Source: Proteobacteria bacterium UBA6156 (GTDB lineage Bacteria > Pseudomonadota > Alphaproteobacteria > UBA2136 > UBA6156). From it: DNA of 43,664 nt. Below the pieces are notes generated by a model, which was not told where the DNA came from, ran no database searches, and saw nothing but the letters and a program-made list of their open reading frames with translations. Positions within the stretch are counted from its first letter, which is position 1. Every line of letters begins with the position of its first letter. The DNA is taken from contig DIUO01000035.1 in assembly GCA_002422365.1 (NCBI GenBank), positions 11,859-55,522 on the forward strand. The letters run 5' to 3'. Position numbers and translations under genes: made by a program. Below, in pieces: positions 15,930-22,917 of the stretch.

Positions 15930-18041
15930 ATGAATCCTTTCAGCATAGAACACGCTATGACCTCACCCCGCACTGCGGCAGTCTCGCTGCCATCAACACT
16001 CGCGCACATGCAAATACCAAGGCTGAGCGCCCCCAGGATCACGCTTTGGCTGGCTTTATACACACTTATACTCGCCTTAACGGTCACCTTTTTCGGTGGT
16101 ATTTTTCCCTTAGCCCAGGCCATTTTGCCTCTTTTTTGTGCATTTCTGCTGCTGCTCACCCCTCCAGCCCCCCAGTTTCCCGCCAAAGTAGCACTTGCGG
16201 TATTTGCACCCGTCATGCTGGTCATGCTCTGGGTGGTCGTCCAGGTGCTGCCGTTGCCCTTTTTGCAAAACCCCTATTGGAGAATCACCGAAACCGCCAC
16301 CGGCCCGCTCAGCATCCACCCGGCCCAAACGCTCCACTATCTTATATATAGCTTAGGGCTGGTGGCGTTTGCGGTCAGCACCTTCCGCGCCGCCATGGTT
16401 ATGCCGGTGCGCATTCTGGCGGCCAACACGGCCGTTATCGTGCTGGCGTGCCTTTATGGCCTGTGGGTTTATGCCAATGGCAACGCCCAGGTGCTGTGGC
16501 TGCCCAAAACCAGCTATCCCGAAAATCTCACCGCCACCTTCATCAACAAAAACTCCTTCGCCACCCTGGTGGGGCTGGGGGTGCTGGCCTGCCTCGCCAT
16601 GGTGCTGCTGCGTGTCGGAGAAATCAGCTCCCGCCTCACCCTCCGCCAGCGCTTCAAGGCTTTCTGGCTGTTGGTGGTGGTGCCAGGCTGGCCTTGGCTG
16701 CTGGCGGCTATGGTGTGCTTTGTGGCGCTGGTGCTCACGGGCTCGCGCGCTGGGTTGCTGGCAGGCGTAGGCGGTATGGTGGTATTTGTGGGTGTGCTGG
16801 CCGGGGTGCGCGCCCCCGCCCGCTGGCCGCTTTTGGCCACAACACTGCTGCTGGGTATCGCTTTGCTGGTGGTGCTGGGTGCCGTGGGCCAAACGGTCGG
16901 CCACCGGCTCACCTCGCTCGACCGCGACATCACCACCCGCAGCAGCATCTACAACCTCACGCACCAGCTTATCGGCCAGAACCTTACCACCGGCACCGGG
17001 CTTGGCACTTACCAGCAAGCCTTTTCCACCGTGCGCGATGCCGAACTCCTCCTCCGTCTCCCCCAAAAGGTCGAATACGCCCACCATACGTATCTCGAGC
17101 TCGCAACCGAACTCGGCCTGCCCGGCATCCTCCTTCTCGCCCTAGCCGCCACAGCGGTGCTGGCGGTGCTGGTGCAGGGGCTCATCACCCGCCGCCGCGC
17201 CATTGTGTGGCCCACGCTGGGGCTGGCCGGGGCGGTGCTGGTGGGCGGGCATGCCCTTGCCGATTTCTCCCTCTCCGTCCCCGCCGTCGCCCTCGTCGCC
17301 ATCAGCTTTACCATGCTGGGCGTGGCGCAGGCCTATCCGTTGGGGCAGGGGGGTGTGGTGGTGCCGTTGCGGGCCCGCACTAAGGTGGCTTTTGCGGCCC
17401 TGGCGGTGCCTTTGGTCGTGGCCTCCGGCTGGCTGGCGTGGGCCGAGTCCTACGCCCTCCAAGCCCAACCCACCTACATGGCCATGCAAACCGGCCAACC
17501 CTTGCGCGTGGCCCACATTTTCCCCGCCCAGCAAGCCTACCAGGCCTGTTTGCGCATTCACCCCTGGCACAGCGGCTGCCGCGAGGGCTTGGCCCAAAGC
17601 TACCTCAGCCTCGCCAATGCCTATGGCTTTGGCCCGCAAAACAAAGCCGTCGCCCACGTCTACCTCCACCTAGCCTACAACCAGTATCAAACCCTGCTGC
17701 GCCACAACCCGGTCAACAGCTGGGCCTGGTACCGCCTGGCGCGCCTAGATGCCTTCCTCGGCAACCCCGCTCACGCCACAACCTCGCTGGCCAACTCCTT
17801 GCTCACCGGGCCGTATGAGCCTCGCCTCGCGGTACTACGCATCCCCCTCATGCTCAACCTGCTGCCTGCGGCCACGCCCGAGAACGCCGCACTCTTCGGC
17901 ATCAACGCCACATCCGTCTGGCAGGCCCAAAAAGGCACTACCGAGGGCATCGTGCGCAAAAACCCCACCACCTGGCCTACCTTTGCCGCCATGCTGCAAG
18001 CCCAGCAGGCACCTTTGCCACGCTGGCTGAAGCTACCTTAG
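15930..18041 (+). CDS. O-antigen ligase / Wzy-like polymerase with C-terminal repeat-like region
   Basis: A 703-residue polytopic membrane protein of the O-antigen ligase/polymerase (WaaL/Wzy) superfamily, predicted to polymerise or ligate the polysaccharide at the periplasmic face. About a dozen hydrophobic segments fill residues 35-480. The family-typical region is NLTATFINKNSFATLVGLG, a later LTGSRAGLLAG motif, and a periplasmic loop with GTGLGTYQQAFSTVRD and EYAHHTYLELATELGLPG, whose Arg and His residues are characteristic. Residues about 520-700 form a soluble, Ala/Leu-rich region with TPR-like helical spacing (AYQACLRIHPWHSGCREGLA, YNQYQTLLRHNPVNSWAWYR). It is divergent from the exopolysaccharide export genes. 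An alternative start is ATG 15957. Confidence 0.88.
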   Translation: MNPFSIEHAMTSPRTAAVSLPSTLAHMQIPRLSAPRITLWLALYTLILALTVTFFGGIFPLAQAILPLFCAFLLLLTPPAPQFPAKVALAVFAPVMLVMLWVVVQVLPLPFLQNPYWRITETATGPLSIHPAQTLHYLIYSLGLVAFAVSTFRAAMVMPVRILAANTAVIVLACLYGLWVYANGNAQVLWLPKTSYPENLTATFINKNSFATLVGLGVLACLAMVLLRVGEISSRLTLRQRFKAFWLLVVVPGWPWLLAAMVCFVALVLTGSRAGLLAGVGGMVVFVGVLAGVRAPARWPLLATTLLLGIALLVVLGAVGQTVGHRLTSLDRDITTRSSIYNLTHQLIGQNLTTGTGLGTYQQAFSTVRDAELLLRLPQKVEYAHHTYLELATELGLPGILLLALAATAVLAVLVQGLITRRRAIVWPTLGLAGAVLVGGHALADFSLSVPAVALVAISFTMLGVAQAYPLGQGGVVVPLRARTKVAFAALAVPLVVASGWLAWAESYALQAQPTYMAMQTGQPLRVAHIFPAQQAYQACLRIHPWHSGCREGLAQSYLSLANAYGFGPQNKAVAHVYLHLAYNQYQTLLRHNPVNSWAWYRLARLDAFLGNPAHATTSLANSLLTGPYEPRLAVLRIPLMLNLLPAATPENAALFGINATSVWQAQKGTTEGIVRKNPTTWPTFAAMLQAQQAPLPRWLKLP

Positions 18042-18064
18042 CCGCCACAGCCTCCCGCCGGGCA

Positions 18065-18085
18065 GGGGGCCTTGGCGCGGCCCCC
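18065..18085 (+). terminator. GC hairpin after O-antigen ligase gene
   Basis: A 7-bp stem (gggggcc / ggccccc) with a 7-base loop sits 24 bases after the stop. It is followed by A residues rather than T, so it may be a processing or attenuation hairpin rather than an efficient terminator. Confidence 0.3.
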
Positions 18086-18106
18086 CAAACAGGCTACCTT
18101 GCGGGC

Positions 18107-18766
18107 ATGAGCACTCCTTCCATCTCCTACGCCACCCAACGCGCCAACATGGTCGATGGCCAGCTGCGCCCCAACAAAGTCAATCAGCAGCCCATTCTGG
18201 CGCGCTTTGCCAGCCTGCCCCGAGAAAACTTCGTCGCCACCCCCGCCGCCGCCTACCTCGACCAACCCGCCGCAATCGCCCCGGGGAGAGAAACCTACAG
18301 CCCACTCGTCACCGCGCGGCTGGTGCAGGCGCTTAATCTCAAATTAACCGACACCTGCCTTGTCATCGCCTCCGGCAGCGGCTACAGCGCCAGCGTGCTC
18401 GCCCCGCTGTGCAAGCTGGTTGTGGCGCTAGAGGACGACGCCGACCTCGCCAAACAAGCCGAAGCCAACTACGCCCGAGAAAACCTCGCCGTGCAGCAGG
18501 TTCTCGACAATCCCATCCACGGCTACACCGCCGCCGCCCCCTATAATGTCATATTCATCGACGCCCCCTTCGCCGAGCTCCACGGCACCTGGGTCTCCCA
18601 GCTGGCCGAAGGCGGCCGCCTGGCGGGCGTGCGCATCGGCACCGATGGCCTGCCGGAAGCCACCCTCTTCACCAAGCACGGCAACAGCCTGGTGGCCGAG
18701 GTCCTGTTCGAAACCAAAGGCACCGTCCACCCGGCCTTTCAGGTGACAGAAAAATTCGTCTTTTAA
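18107..18766 (+). CDS. Pcm-like protein-L-isoaspartate O-methyltransferase
   Basis: A 219-residue SAM-dependent methyltransferase of the protein-L-isoaspartate methyltransferase family, which repairs isoaspartyl residues. Visible features are the N-terminal helix with NMVDGQLRPNKV typical of the alphaproteobacterial short form, FVATPAAAYLDQP, and a Rossmann fold in which the SAM loop reads CLVIASGSGYSASVLA (the usual GTGSGY glycine is replaced by Ser-Gly-Ser). A VVALEDD acidic strand end and NVIFIDAPF follow. The C-terminus (FQVTEKFVF) is family-like. The active-site region differs from canonical Pcm, so true isoaspartate repair is likely but not assured. The gene is followed after 10 bases by a rhodanese gene; related genomes commonly show this pair ahead of tolC, but no tolC is present here. 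Confidence 0.85.
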   Translation: MSTPSISYATQRANMVDGQLRPNKVNQQPILARFASLPRENFVATPAAAYLDQPAAIAPGRETYSPLVTARLVQALNLKLTDTCLVIASGSGYSASVLAPLCKLVVALEDDADLAKQAEANYARENLAVQQVLDNPIHGYTAAAPYNVIFIDAPFAELHGTWVSQLAEGGRLAGVRIGTDGLPEATLFTKHGNSLVAEVLFETKGTVHPAFQVTEKFVF

Positions 18767-18776
18767 TCGTCATTTC

Positions 18777-19076
18777 ATGCACCCCCAAGTCCCCAGCATA
18801 ACCCCTACCGAGCTCACCGAAGCTCTCACCTCCGAACGCCCACCCTTGGTGCTGGATGTCCGCGAAGCCGACGAACTCGCCACCACCCCTTTTCCCGGCG
18901 CCCTCCATATCCCGCTGGGCCAGCTCCAGCTCCGGCATACCGAGCTCCCAACAGGCCAACCCATCGCCGTGCTCTGCCGCAGCGGCACCCGCAGCGCCTA
19001 CGCCACCTCGTTCCTCATTTCCGAGGGCTTCGAAGCCGTCAACATCGCCGACGGCATCCTCGCCTGCCAATCCTAA
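18777..19076 (+). CDS. Single-domain rhodanese-like sulfurtransferase
   Basis: A 99-residue stand-alone rhodanese domain. It begins with the common SITPTELTEALTSE segment, has the LVLDVREADEL motif and FPGALHIPLGQL, and carries the active-site loop VLCRSGTRSA with the catalytic persulfide-forming Cys near residue 67. The C-terminal helix ends at NIADGILACQS, slightly shorter than the usual GGxxxW ending. Such proteins shuttle sulfane sulfur; the acceptor is not evident. It is co-transcribed with the Pcm-like gene (10-base gap). Immediately downstream is repeat element A. Confidence 0.92.
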   Translation: MHPQVPSITPTELTEALTSERPPLVLDVREADELATTPFPGALHIPLGQLQLRHTELPTGQPIAVLCRSGTRSAYATSFLISEGFEAVNIADGILACQS

Positions 19077-19082
19077 TCCCAT

Positions 19083-19320
19083 CCCCGGCACGTTTCCCGG
19101 GCTGCGGCAGTGTCCAAAAATCTCATTTTTGGTAACACTGCCCAGACCCGGGATCTGGAAAATACGAGCACACTACTCCAACAACCCGGCCCCACCCTAC
19201 TCTCGGGAAACCGCGCCAGCCGGATGCTTTCCCCAAAAATCCCATTTTTGGTGGAAAGCACCGTGCCCACCATTCCGGCGGAGGCCGGAACGCAACCCTC
19301 ACCTCTCTCTGGCACGTTGT
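19083..19320 (+). repeat. Composite nested-hairpin element, copy A
   Basis: This is a full two-module copy of the window's dispersed element. The left module runs from GGCACGTTTCCCGGG and folds as nested arms: CCCGGG (19096-19101 with 19147-19152), CAGTGT/ACACTG, then CCAAAAAT/ATTTTTGG at the tip. The right module starts at CGGGAAAC (an inverted repeat of GTTTCCCG) and folds through TGCTTTCC/GGAAAGCA around a second CCAAAAAT/ATTTTTGG tip. The 22-bp palindrome (CATTCCGGC...GCCGGAA) and a CACCTCTCTCTGGCACGTT end follow. It fills the gap between the convergent rhodanese and DUF892 genes. No coding capacity is seen. Confidence 0.85.
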
Positions 19321-19374
19321 TACATCGAAGCGCTGACCCCAAACAACCAAACCACCCATTACCAAAACCAATAC

Positions 19375-19400
19375 CAAAAAAGGCGCCCGCAGGCGCCTTC
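19375..19400 (-). terminator. Terminator of the second DUF892 gene
   Basis: On the minus strand an 8-bp stem (aaggcgcc / ggcgcctt) with a 4-base loop is followed by a run of T (19375-19380), 14 bases after the stop codon. Confidence 0.8.
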
Positions 19401-19413
19401 ATCAACCGCAACC

Positions 19414-19995
19414 TTAGCTGCGGCGGCTGCTGCCACGGCCTTCTTCGCTGGCGTTCAGCACATCAGCCACAAAAGCCGAAGGGTTCACGGTGGTCTCAGC
19501 CAGCTCGTTCAGGCTGCCGTCCGTTTTCATTTCCTCGGTCAGGGTGGCGTCCAGCAGCTTCACCACGTCGCGCAGGCCAAGGGTTTGGGCCCAGTGCTTC
19601 AGGGTGCCATAGCGGGCAATTTCGTAATGCTCCACCGCTTGGGCACTGGCAATCAGCCCGGCGTCCAGCACGTGGCCTTCGGCCATATCTATGGTTTCTT
19701 CGCTTTCGCTAATCAGGCCCTTAATCGCGTCGCAGGTTTTGCGTTCGGCTTCAAGGCCCATCATGTCAAAAATCTGCTCCAAGCGCCCCACTTGGCCTTC
19801 GGTTTCGGTGCGGTGCTTTTCAAACGCACGTTGCAGCTGGGCGTTGGTGGCACTTTCCGCCATGGTCGGCAGAGACTCCAAAATGCGGTGCTCCGCGTCA
19901 TAAACGTCTTTCAGCATTTCCACAAACAGGCCTTGCAGCGTGCTTACGTCCGGCGTGCCGCCAAACATTTCTTTAATTGTGTCGGTCATACCCAT
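19414..19995 (-). CDS. Second DUF892 (YciE/YciF-type) ferritin-like protein
   Basis: This 193-residue paralogue of the protein at 2026-2541 keeps the family pattern: LFVEMLKDVYDAEHRI, FEKHRTETEGQVGRLEQIF, CDAIKGLI and AVEHYEIARYGTLKHWA, so the ferritin-like bundle and its E/H ligand candidates are preserved. It differs in an N-terminal 20-residue extension and in most surface positions, so the two are old duplicates. Two starts, ATG 19995 and ATG 19989, are equally plausible and only a weak GGA lies upstream. It stands alone and ends in a strong terminator. Upstream lies repeat-rich DNA up to the tRNA at 20305. Confidence 0.9.
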   Translation of the reverse strand: MGMTDTIKEMFGGTPDVSTLQGLFVEMLKDVYDAEHRILESLPTMAESATNAQLQRAFEKHRTETEGQVGRLEQIFDMMGLEAERKTCDAIKGLISESEETIDMAEGHVLDAGLIASAQAVEHYEIARYGTLKHWAQTLGLRDVVKLLDATLTEEMKTDGSLNELAETTVNPSAFVADVLNASEEGRGSSRRS

Positions 19996-20123
19996 ATCCG
20001 TATCCCTTTTTTGGTTTTCTGGTGGCCAGGTAATCCCCCATCACCCAGCACGCCAACCCAACGGGCAGGGGGCTCCTATTGTTCCTGCTGGAATGGTTTT
20101 ACTCCAAAGTCACTTAATAACAA

Positions 20124-20256
20124 CGGGGGCGGGGGTTAAGGGGGCCTTAGCCCCCTTAAAGAGGCTCCGCCTCCATTCCCGCCATTCCGGCGTAGGCCGG
20201 AACGGAGGCCGGAACCCACGTAAGCCGTCCTCAAAATCGGAGGTAGCTGCTCCCCA
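20124..20256 (+). repeat. Second dispersed hairpin element, copy G1
   Basis: Three hairpins follow one another: TTAAGGGGG/CCCCCTTAA (20136-20159), GAGGC/GCCTC (20161-20173), and the 22-bp palindrome family in a variant with a second half-copy (20182-20214). An AAGCCGT...CGGAGG tail completes the element. Copy G2 at 25781-25893 has the same order of parts with different stem sequences. The rest of 19996-20302 shows no gene. Confidence 0.7.
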
Positions 20257-20304
20257 ATGTCACATCTGGTCATATCATTAAAAATCTATTACAACCCCAC
20301 CGGT

Positions 20305-20380
20305 GCCCATGTAGTCCAACGGTAGAGACAGAGGACTTAAAATCCTTCCAGTACCAGTTCGAATCTGGTCATGGGCACCA
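20305..20380 (+). tRNA. tRNA with UAA anticodon (tRNA-Leu-like) but a short variable loop
   Basis: The sequence folds as a 76-nt tRNA: acceptor GCCCATG/CATGGGC (7 bp), T8 A9, a D arm closed by GTC/GAC, anticodon stem GAGGA/TCCTT with loop CTTAAAA (anticodon TAA, codon UUA), a 5-nt variable loop, T arm ACCAG-TTCGAAT-CTGGT, discriminator A and encoded CCA. UUA is a leucine codon, but bacterial tRNA-Leu is class II with a long variable arm, which is absent here. It could be an unusual leucine tRNA, a mobile-element tRNA or a decaying gene. The 3' end is duplicated 65 bases downstream. Confidence 0.75.
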
Positions 20381-20449
20381 TGCTTACTACACTCCCGCGA
20401 AGCTCCTTCAGAACAACGCGCAGCGTAATCTGGTCATGGGCACCATGCT
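20362..20449. repeat. 23-bp direct repeat of the tRNA 3' end
   Basis: The 23 bases covering the end of the T arm, the acceptor strand, CCA and four bases beyond (20362-20384) recur exactly at 20427-20449. The 42 bases between contain no gene. Such duplications of a tRNA 3' end arise at integration sites of mobile elements, but could also be a local duplication. Confidence 0.75.
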
Positions 20450-20479
20450 ACTTCCATCCGTGAAGTCCCATTCTCAAAG

Positions 20480-20570
20480 CCGGCACCGTTTCCCGGGCTG
20501 CGGCGGGGTCAAATTTGGAACAAATTTGGGGCCCCCGCCCAGACCCGGGATCTCGAATATACAAGCACAA
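20480..20570 (+). repeat. Composite nested-hairpin element, copy B (left module only)
   Basis: This copy has the GGCACCGTTTCCCGGGCTG start, a GGCGGGG/CCCCGCC inner stem, an AAATTTGG...CAAATTT tip, and the CCCAGACCCGGGATCTCGA closing arm. The right module is absent. It lies between the tRNA region and the small zinc-ribbon gene. Confidence 0.8.
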
Positions 20571-20654
20571 CCCCCTACATTAAAATGTCTCTGCCGTTCA
20601 CAATCAATAAGAATACGCCCCGTCATACACCCCCTAGACGCACCCCCCAAACCT

Positions 20655-20714
20655 CCCTAAACTCAAACCACCAAAAACGAAAACACGAAAACACGAATTC
20701 ACTAAACACCAAAA
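20655..20714. repeat. A/C-rich tract before the zinc-ribbon gene
   Basis: AAACACGAA-like units recur here (gaaaacacgaaaacacgaa) and resemble the tracts at 3221-3272, 27753-27830 and 30797-30835. It directly abuts the start codon of the next gene, leaving no obvious ribosome-binding site. Confidence 0.5.
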
Positions 20715-20987
20715 ATGCTCACCCTCTGCCGCCACTGCGGCGCCACCCAGGCGCACACCTTTTACACCCTGCCGGTGTGCAAGGCGTGCGGCAAGCGCCT
20801 GCCACTCACCCTGCCACGGGGCCTCACCTACGCCGCCCGCACGTTTGCCAAACCATTGCTTATCCTCATTTTTGCGGCGCTGATATACAGCATGTGGCCC
20901 ACATCCCTCACAGCCCCACGGCCCACCTATCTCCCGGCTACGGTTTTAACCGATAATAATCCTCCAGCCACGCAAACGCCTCGTTAA
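20715..20987 (+). CDS. Small zinc-ribbon plus membrane-anchor protein
   Basis: A predicted 90-residue protein with two CxxC-type pairs close together (C5/C8 in LCRHCG and C22/C25 in VCKACG), spaced as a small zinc ribbon, followed by one hydrophobic segment (residues ~46-61, PLLILIFAALIYSMWP) and a polar C-terminal tail. It would be a membrane-anchored zinc-binding protein with the ribbon in the cytoplasm. I do not recognise a named family. Its last 50 bases overlap the 3' end of the convergent J-domain gene. The start lacks a clear Shine-Dalgarno because an A/C-rich repeat lies in front. The Cys pattern makes it more credible than chance. Confidence 0.65.
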   Translation: MLTLCRHCGATQAHTFYTLPVCKACGKRLPLTLPRGLTYAARTFAKPLLILIFAALIYSMWPTSLTAPRPTYLPATVLTDNNPPATQTPR

Positions 20988-21924
20988 TCTGCTTCAGTCG
21001 CTCTTCAGCGGCGGCAATCTCGCGCGCAGCAGCGCCGCGCCCGCGCATCAGGTCGGGGTGGTGGCGCTTGGCCAGCGTGCGGTAGGTCGTTTTCACTTCG
21101 GCCCATGCCAACGGCGGCTTTAACCCCATCACCGCCATATAATGCTCCTCGCCCAGCCTTGGCTTGGGCGGAGGCGGCGGCGGCGGAGGCGGCGGTGGCG
21201 CAGCCCGTGGCTCAGCCCGCCCCTGCGGCGCCTCATCCCGCACCGGCTGGGCTTGCGGCGGCACGGGCGGCTCCTCCACTTTGGGCAGCCCTTCGGCGGG
21301 CACACCCCGGTGCAGGCGCAACACTTCGTTGGGCCAAAATAAGCCAGGGTATTTTCTCAAAAAATACAGCAAACAATCCCTGTCACGCGTCAAATCCAGC
21401 GTTTCAGCGGTGTTCAGCATCCGCATCAGCAGGCGCTTCCACCAGCGTTTGGCGCGCGGCAGGCACACCAACTTGGTGGGGTAGAGCATGCACCGCACCT
21501 GCGGGTCATTCACATGCAGGCAATGCGCATGGCGGTAAAACAGCTCCCCACGCGGGGTTATCTGGTAACGCCCCCAGGTTGTATAACCCCGGGCTTTCAG
21601 CTCGGCCTCATAGGCATCCATGCGGGCATCAAAGCTGCGCGCCAGCAGCCGCTCGGCGGCATCACACATCACTTTATGCACGTCGGGTATAATCGTCGTA
21701 TTCATCCGCCCGGCCTGCACATTGGCCATAATCGGCAGCTTGCGCCCGTTAGCCAAATGCACCACCAGCTTGGCTTTATAGCGGGGTATGGGCTTGCCAT
21801 GGCTGCCGGTCTGGGTGTCTTCGCCTTGCCACCAGTCCACATGCCGCACATCCGCCATGGCGTAATCGCGCCCCAGATATCTGAAGCCCCCGTCAAAAAA
21901 CGCCATCCGTTCCGCCAAAGCCAT
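20938..21924 (-). CDS. J-domain (DnaJ-like) protein with a novel N-terminal region
   Basis: A 328-residue protein with a C-terminal J domain (residues ~262-328) including RTLAKRHHPDL, so the HPD motif that stimulates Hsp70 ATPase is intact, and the family's KQINEAFAWLEDY-type last helix. A run of prolines (residues ~245-256) links it to an N-terminal ~200-residue region I do not recognise; that begins RMAFFDGGFRYLGRDYAM and contains scattered Cys (HCLHV, VRCML, KLVCLPR) without a clear zinc pattern. A C-terminal J domain is unusual for DnaJ but common in J-domain adaptors that deliver specific clients. It is monocistronic and overlaps the zinc-ribbon gene tail to tail by 50 bases. Confidence 0.85.
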   Translation of the reverse strand: MALAERMAFFDGGFRYLGRDYAMADVRHVDWWQGEDTQTGSHGKPIPRYKAKLVVHLANGRKLPIMANVQAGRMNTTIIPDVHKVMCDAAERLLARSFDARMDAYEAELKARGYTTWGRYQITPRGELFYRHAHCLHVNDPQVRCMLYPTKLVCLPRAKRWWKRLLMRMLNTAETLDLTRDRDCLLYFLRKYPGLFWPNEVLRLHRGVPAEGLPKVEEPPVPPQAQPVRDEAPQGRAEPRAAPPPPPPPPPPPKPRLGEEHYMAVMGLKPPLAWAEVKTTYRTLAKRHHPDLMRGRGAAAREIAAAEERLKQINEAFAWLEDYYRLKP

Positions 21925-22008
21925 GGCGCAATCCTAAACCAACCCCCGCCCGCCAGCTAGCCCAATGGCCACATCTCACTCATCCGCCTCACAAATCCGT
22001 AAAGCATC

Positions 22009-22037
22009 TTGATTTTCCATATCATGTATAGTATACA
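22009..22037 (+). promoter_or_regulatory. Sigma70-type promoter of the orphan gene at 22069
   Basis: TTGATT (22009-22014) and TATACA (22032-22037) are 17 bases apart in a locally A/T-rich stretch of otherwise GC-rich DNA. A start near 22044 would give a leader of about 25 bases carrying the AGGAG site at 22058-22062. Confidence 0.6.
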
Positions 22038-22068
22038 AATTCATCGCAACACCGCTCAGGAGAAAGAA

Positions 22069-22851
22069 ATGAGCTTCGAACTTACGTTTACTATCCATCT
22101 GGCTGACAAACAAATGGCATCCCTTATTAAAACCACTGAAAATATGTTCAGAGGAGTCGGAGATGATTTCAAGGCCACGGTTTTGAGCCAGAGCTGCTTA
22201 TCGAAACTTCATTCTTCAGAACTCAGCCGAGCATACTTCGTACTGACAACGCCGGAAAAATCCGCTGCGAAATATTACGCCTATGCCTTTTTTATCGAAT
22301 TACGGCATCGGGAACCCAATACCAGCCCCATTCTCAAGGCAACTTTCTCTTCAAGTTATCCTTGGAATCCCGGCGATGTGGTGCGCACACAGCAGGCCTT
22401 CACCAAGATGCTGGACGACACCACTGCCTCTCGTTTCGTGTGGGCCGCAGGCAACGAGAACTTCGACAGAGGCCTCTCACAGGCCGAGCTCTGGAACAAT
22501 CTCGACAAGCCAATCGAAGGCTGTTGGAGCGAACCTGAGCCGGGAGAACTGAAGGACGGGCAGCGGAAGAAGATCAACGCGGCGCTCGCCAAAGAAGGTG
22601 TAACCCTTCTCGGCGATCTCGTTCAATGCCGGGTGTTGGTAAACCGGAAAGGCAGGCCCCACCGCCTCAAGACCGCCAATGTTCACATCATGAACATCGA
22701 CATACGGTCGGTACTGCGCCTCACGAAGATGCTGAACAACCTCAACCTCTGGTTCGGCATGGACACCGCAGGATGGGTACGCCCGAATCCGGAACGGCGC
22801 TGGGGTTTCACCAACCCCACGCAAGACCCCCTGGCCTACCTCCGCCTCTAG
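22069..22851 (+). CDS. Orphan protein with a possible RNA polymerase alpha-CTD-like end
   Basis: I do not recognise the full-length family of this 260-residue protein. The start is ATG 22069, six bases after a clear AGGAG. Residues 1-160 are a mixed alpha/beta region with no catalytic motif I can name. Residues ~168-250 resemble the helix-hairpin-helix fold of the RNA polymerase alpha-subunit C-terminal domain: INAALAKEGVTLLGDLVQ parallels the alpha-CTD GDLVQ helix, and after an insert of about 20 residues DIRSVLRLTKMLNNLNLWFG parallels its last helices. If right, it could contact DNA or a transcription factor. The gene has its own promoter and strong terminator, and its first third is less GC-rich than its neighbours, which hints at acquisition. 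The domain call is tentative. Confidence 0.75.
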   Translation: MSFELTFTIHLADKQMASLIKTTENMFRGVGDDFKATVLSQSCLSKLHSSELSRAYFVLTTPEKSAAKYYAYAFFIELRHREPNTSPILKATFSSSYPWNPGDVVRTQQAFTKMLDDTTASRFVWAAGNENFDRGLSQAELWNNLDKPIEGCWSEPEPGELKDGQRKKINAALAKEGVTLLGDLVQCRVLVNRKGRPHRLKTANVHIMNIDIRSVLRLTKMLNNLNLWFGMDTAGWVRPNPERRWGFTNPTQDPLAYLRL

Positions 22852-22871
22852 AGCGGCCAACGACGAAAGAA

Positions 22872-22904
22872 GGGCGGGAGTTCACACTCCCGCCCCCCTT
22901 TTTT
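22872..22904 (+). terminator. Strong intrinsic terminator after the orphan gene
   Basis: A 10-bp stem (gggcgggagt / actcccgccc) with a 4-base loop leads to six T residues, 20 bases after the stop codon. It also sits at the 3' end of the convergent IMPase-like gene. Confidence 0.85.
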
Positions 22905-22917
22905 GGCCGAAACCTAT

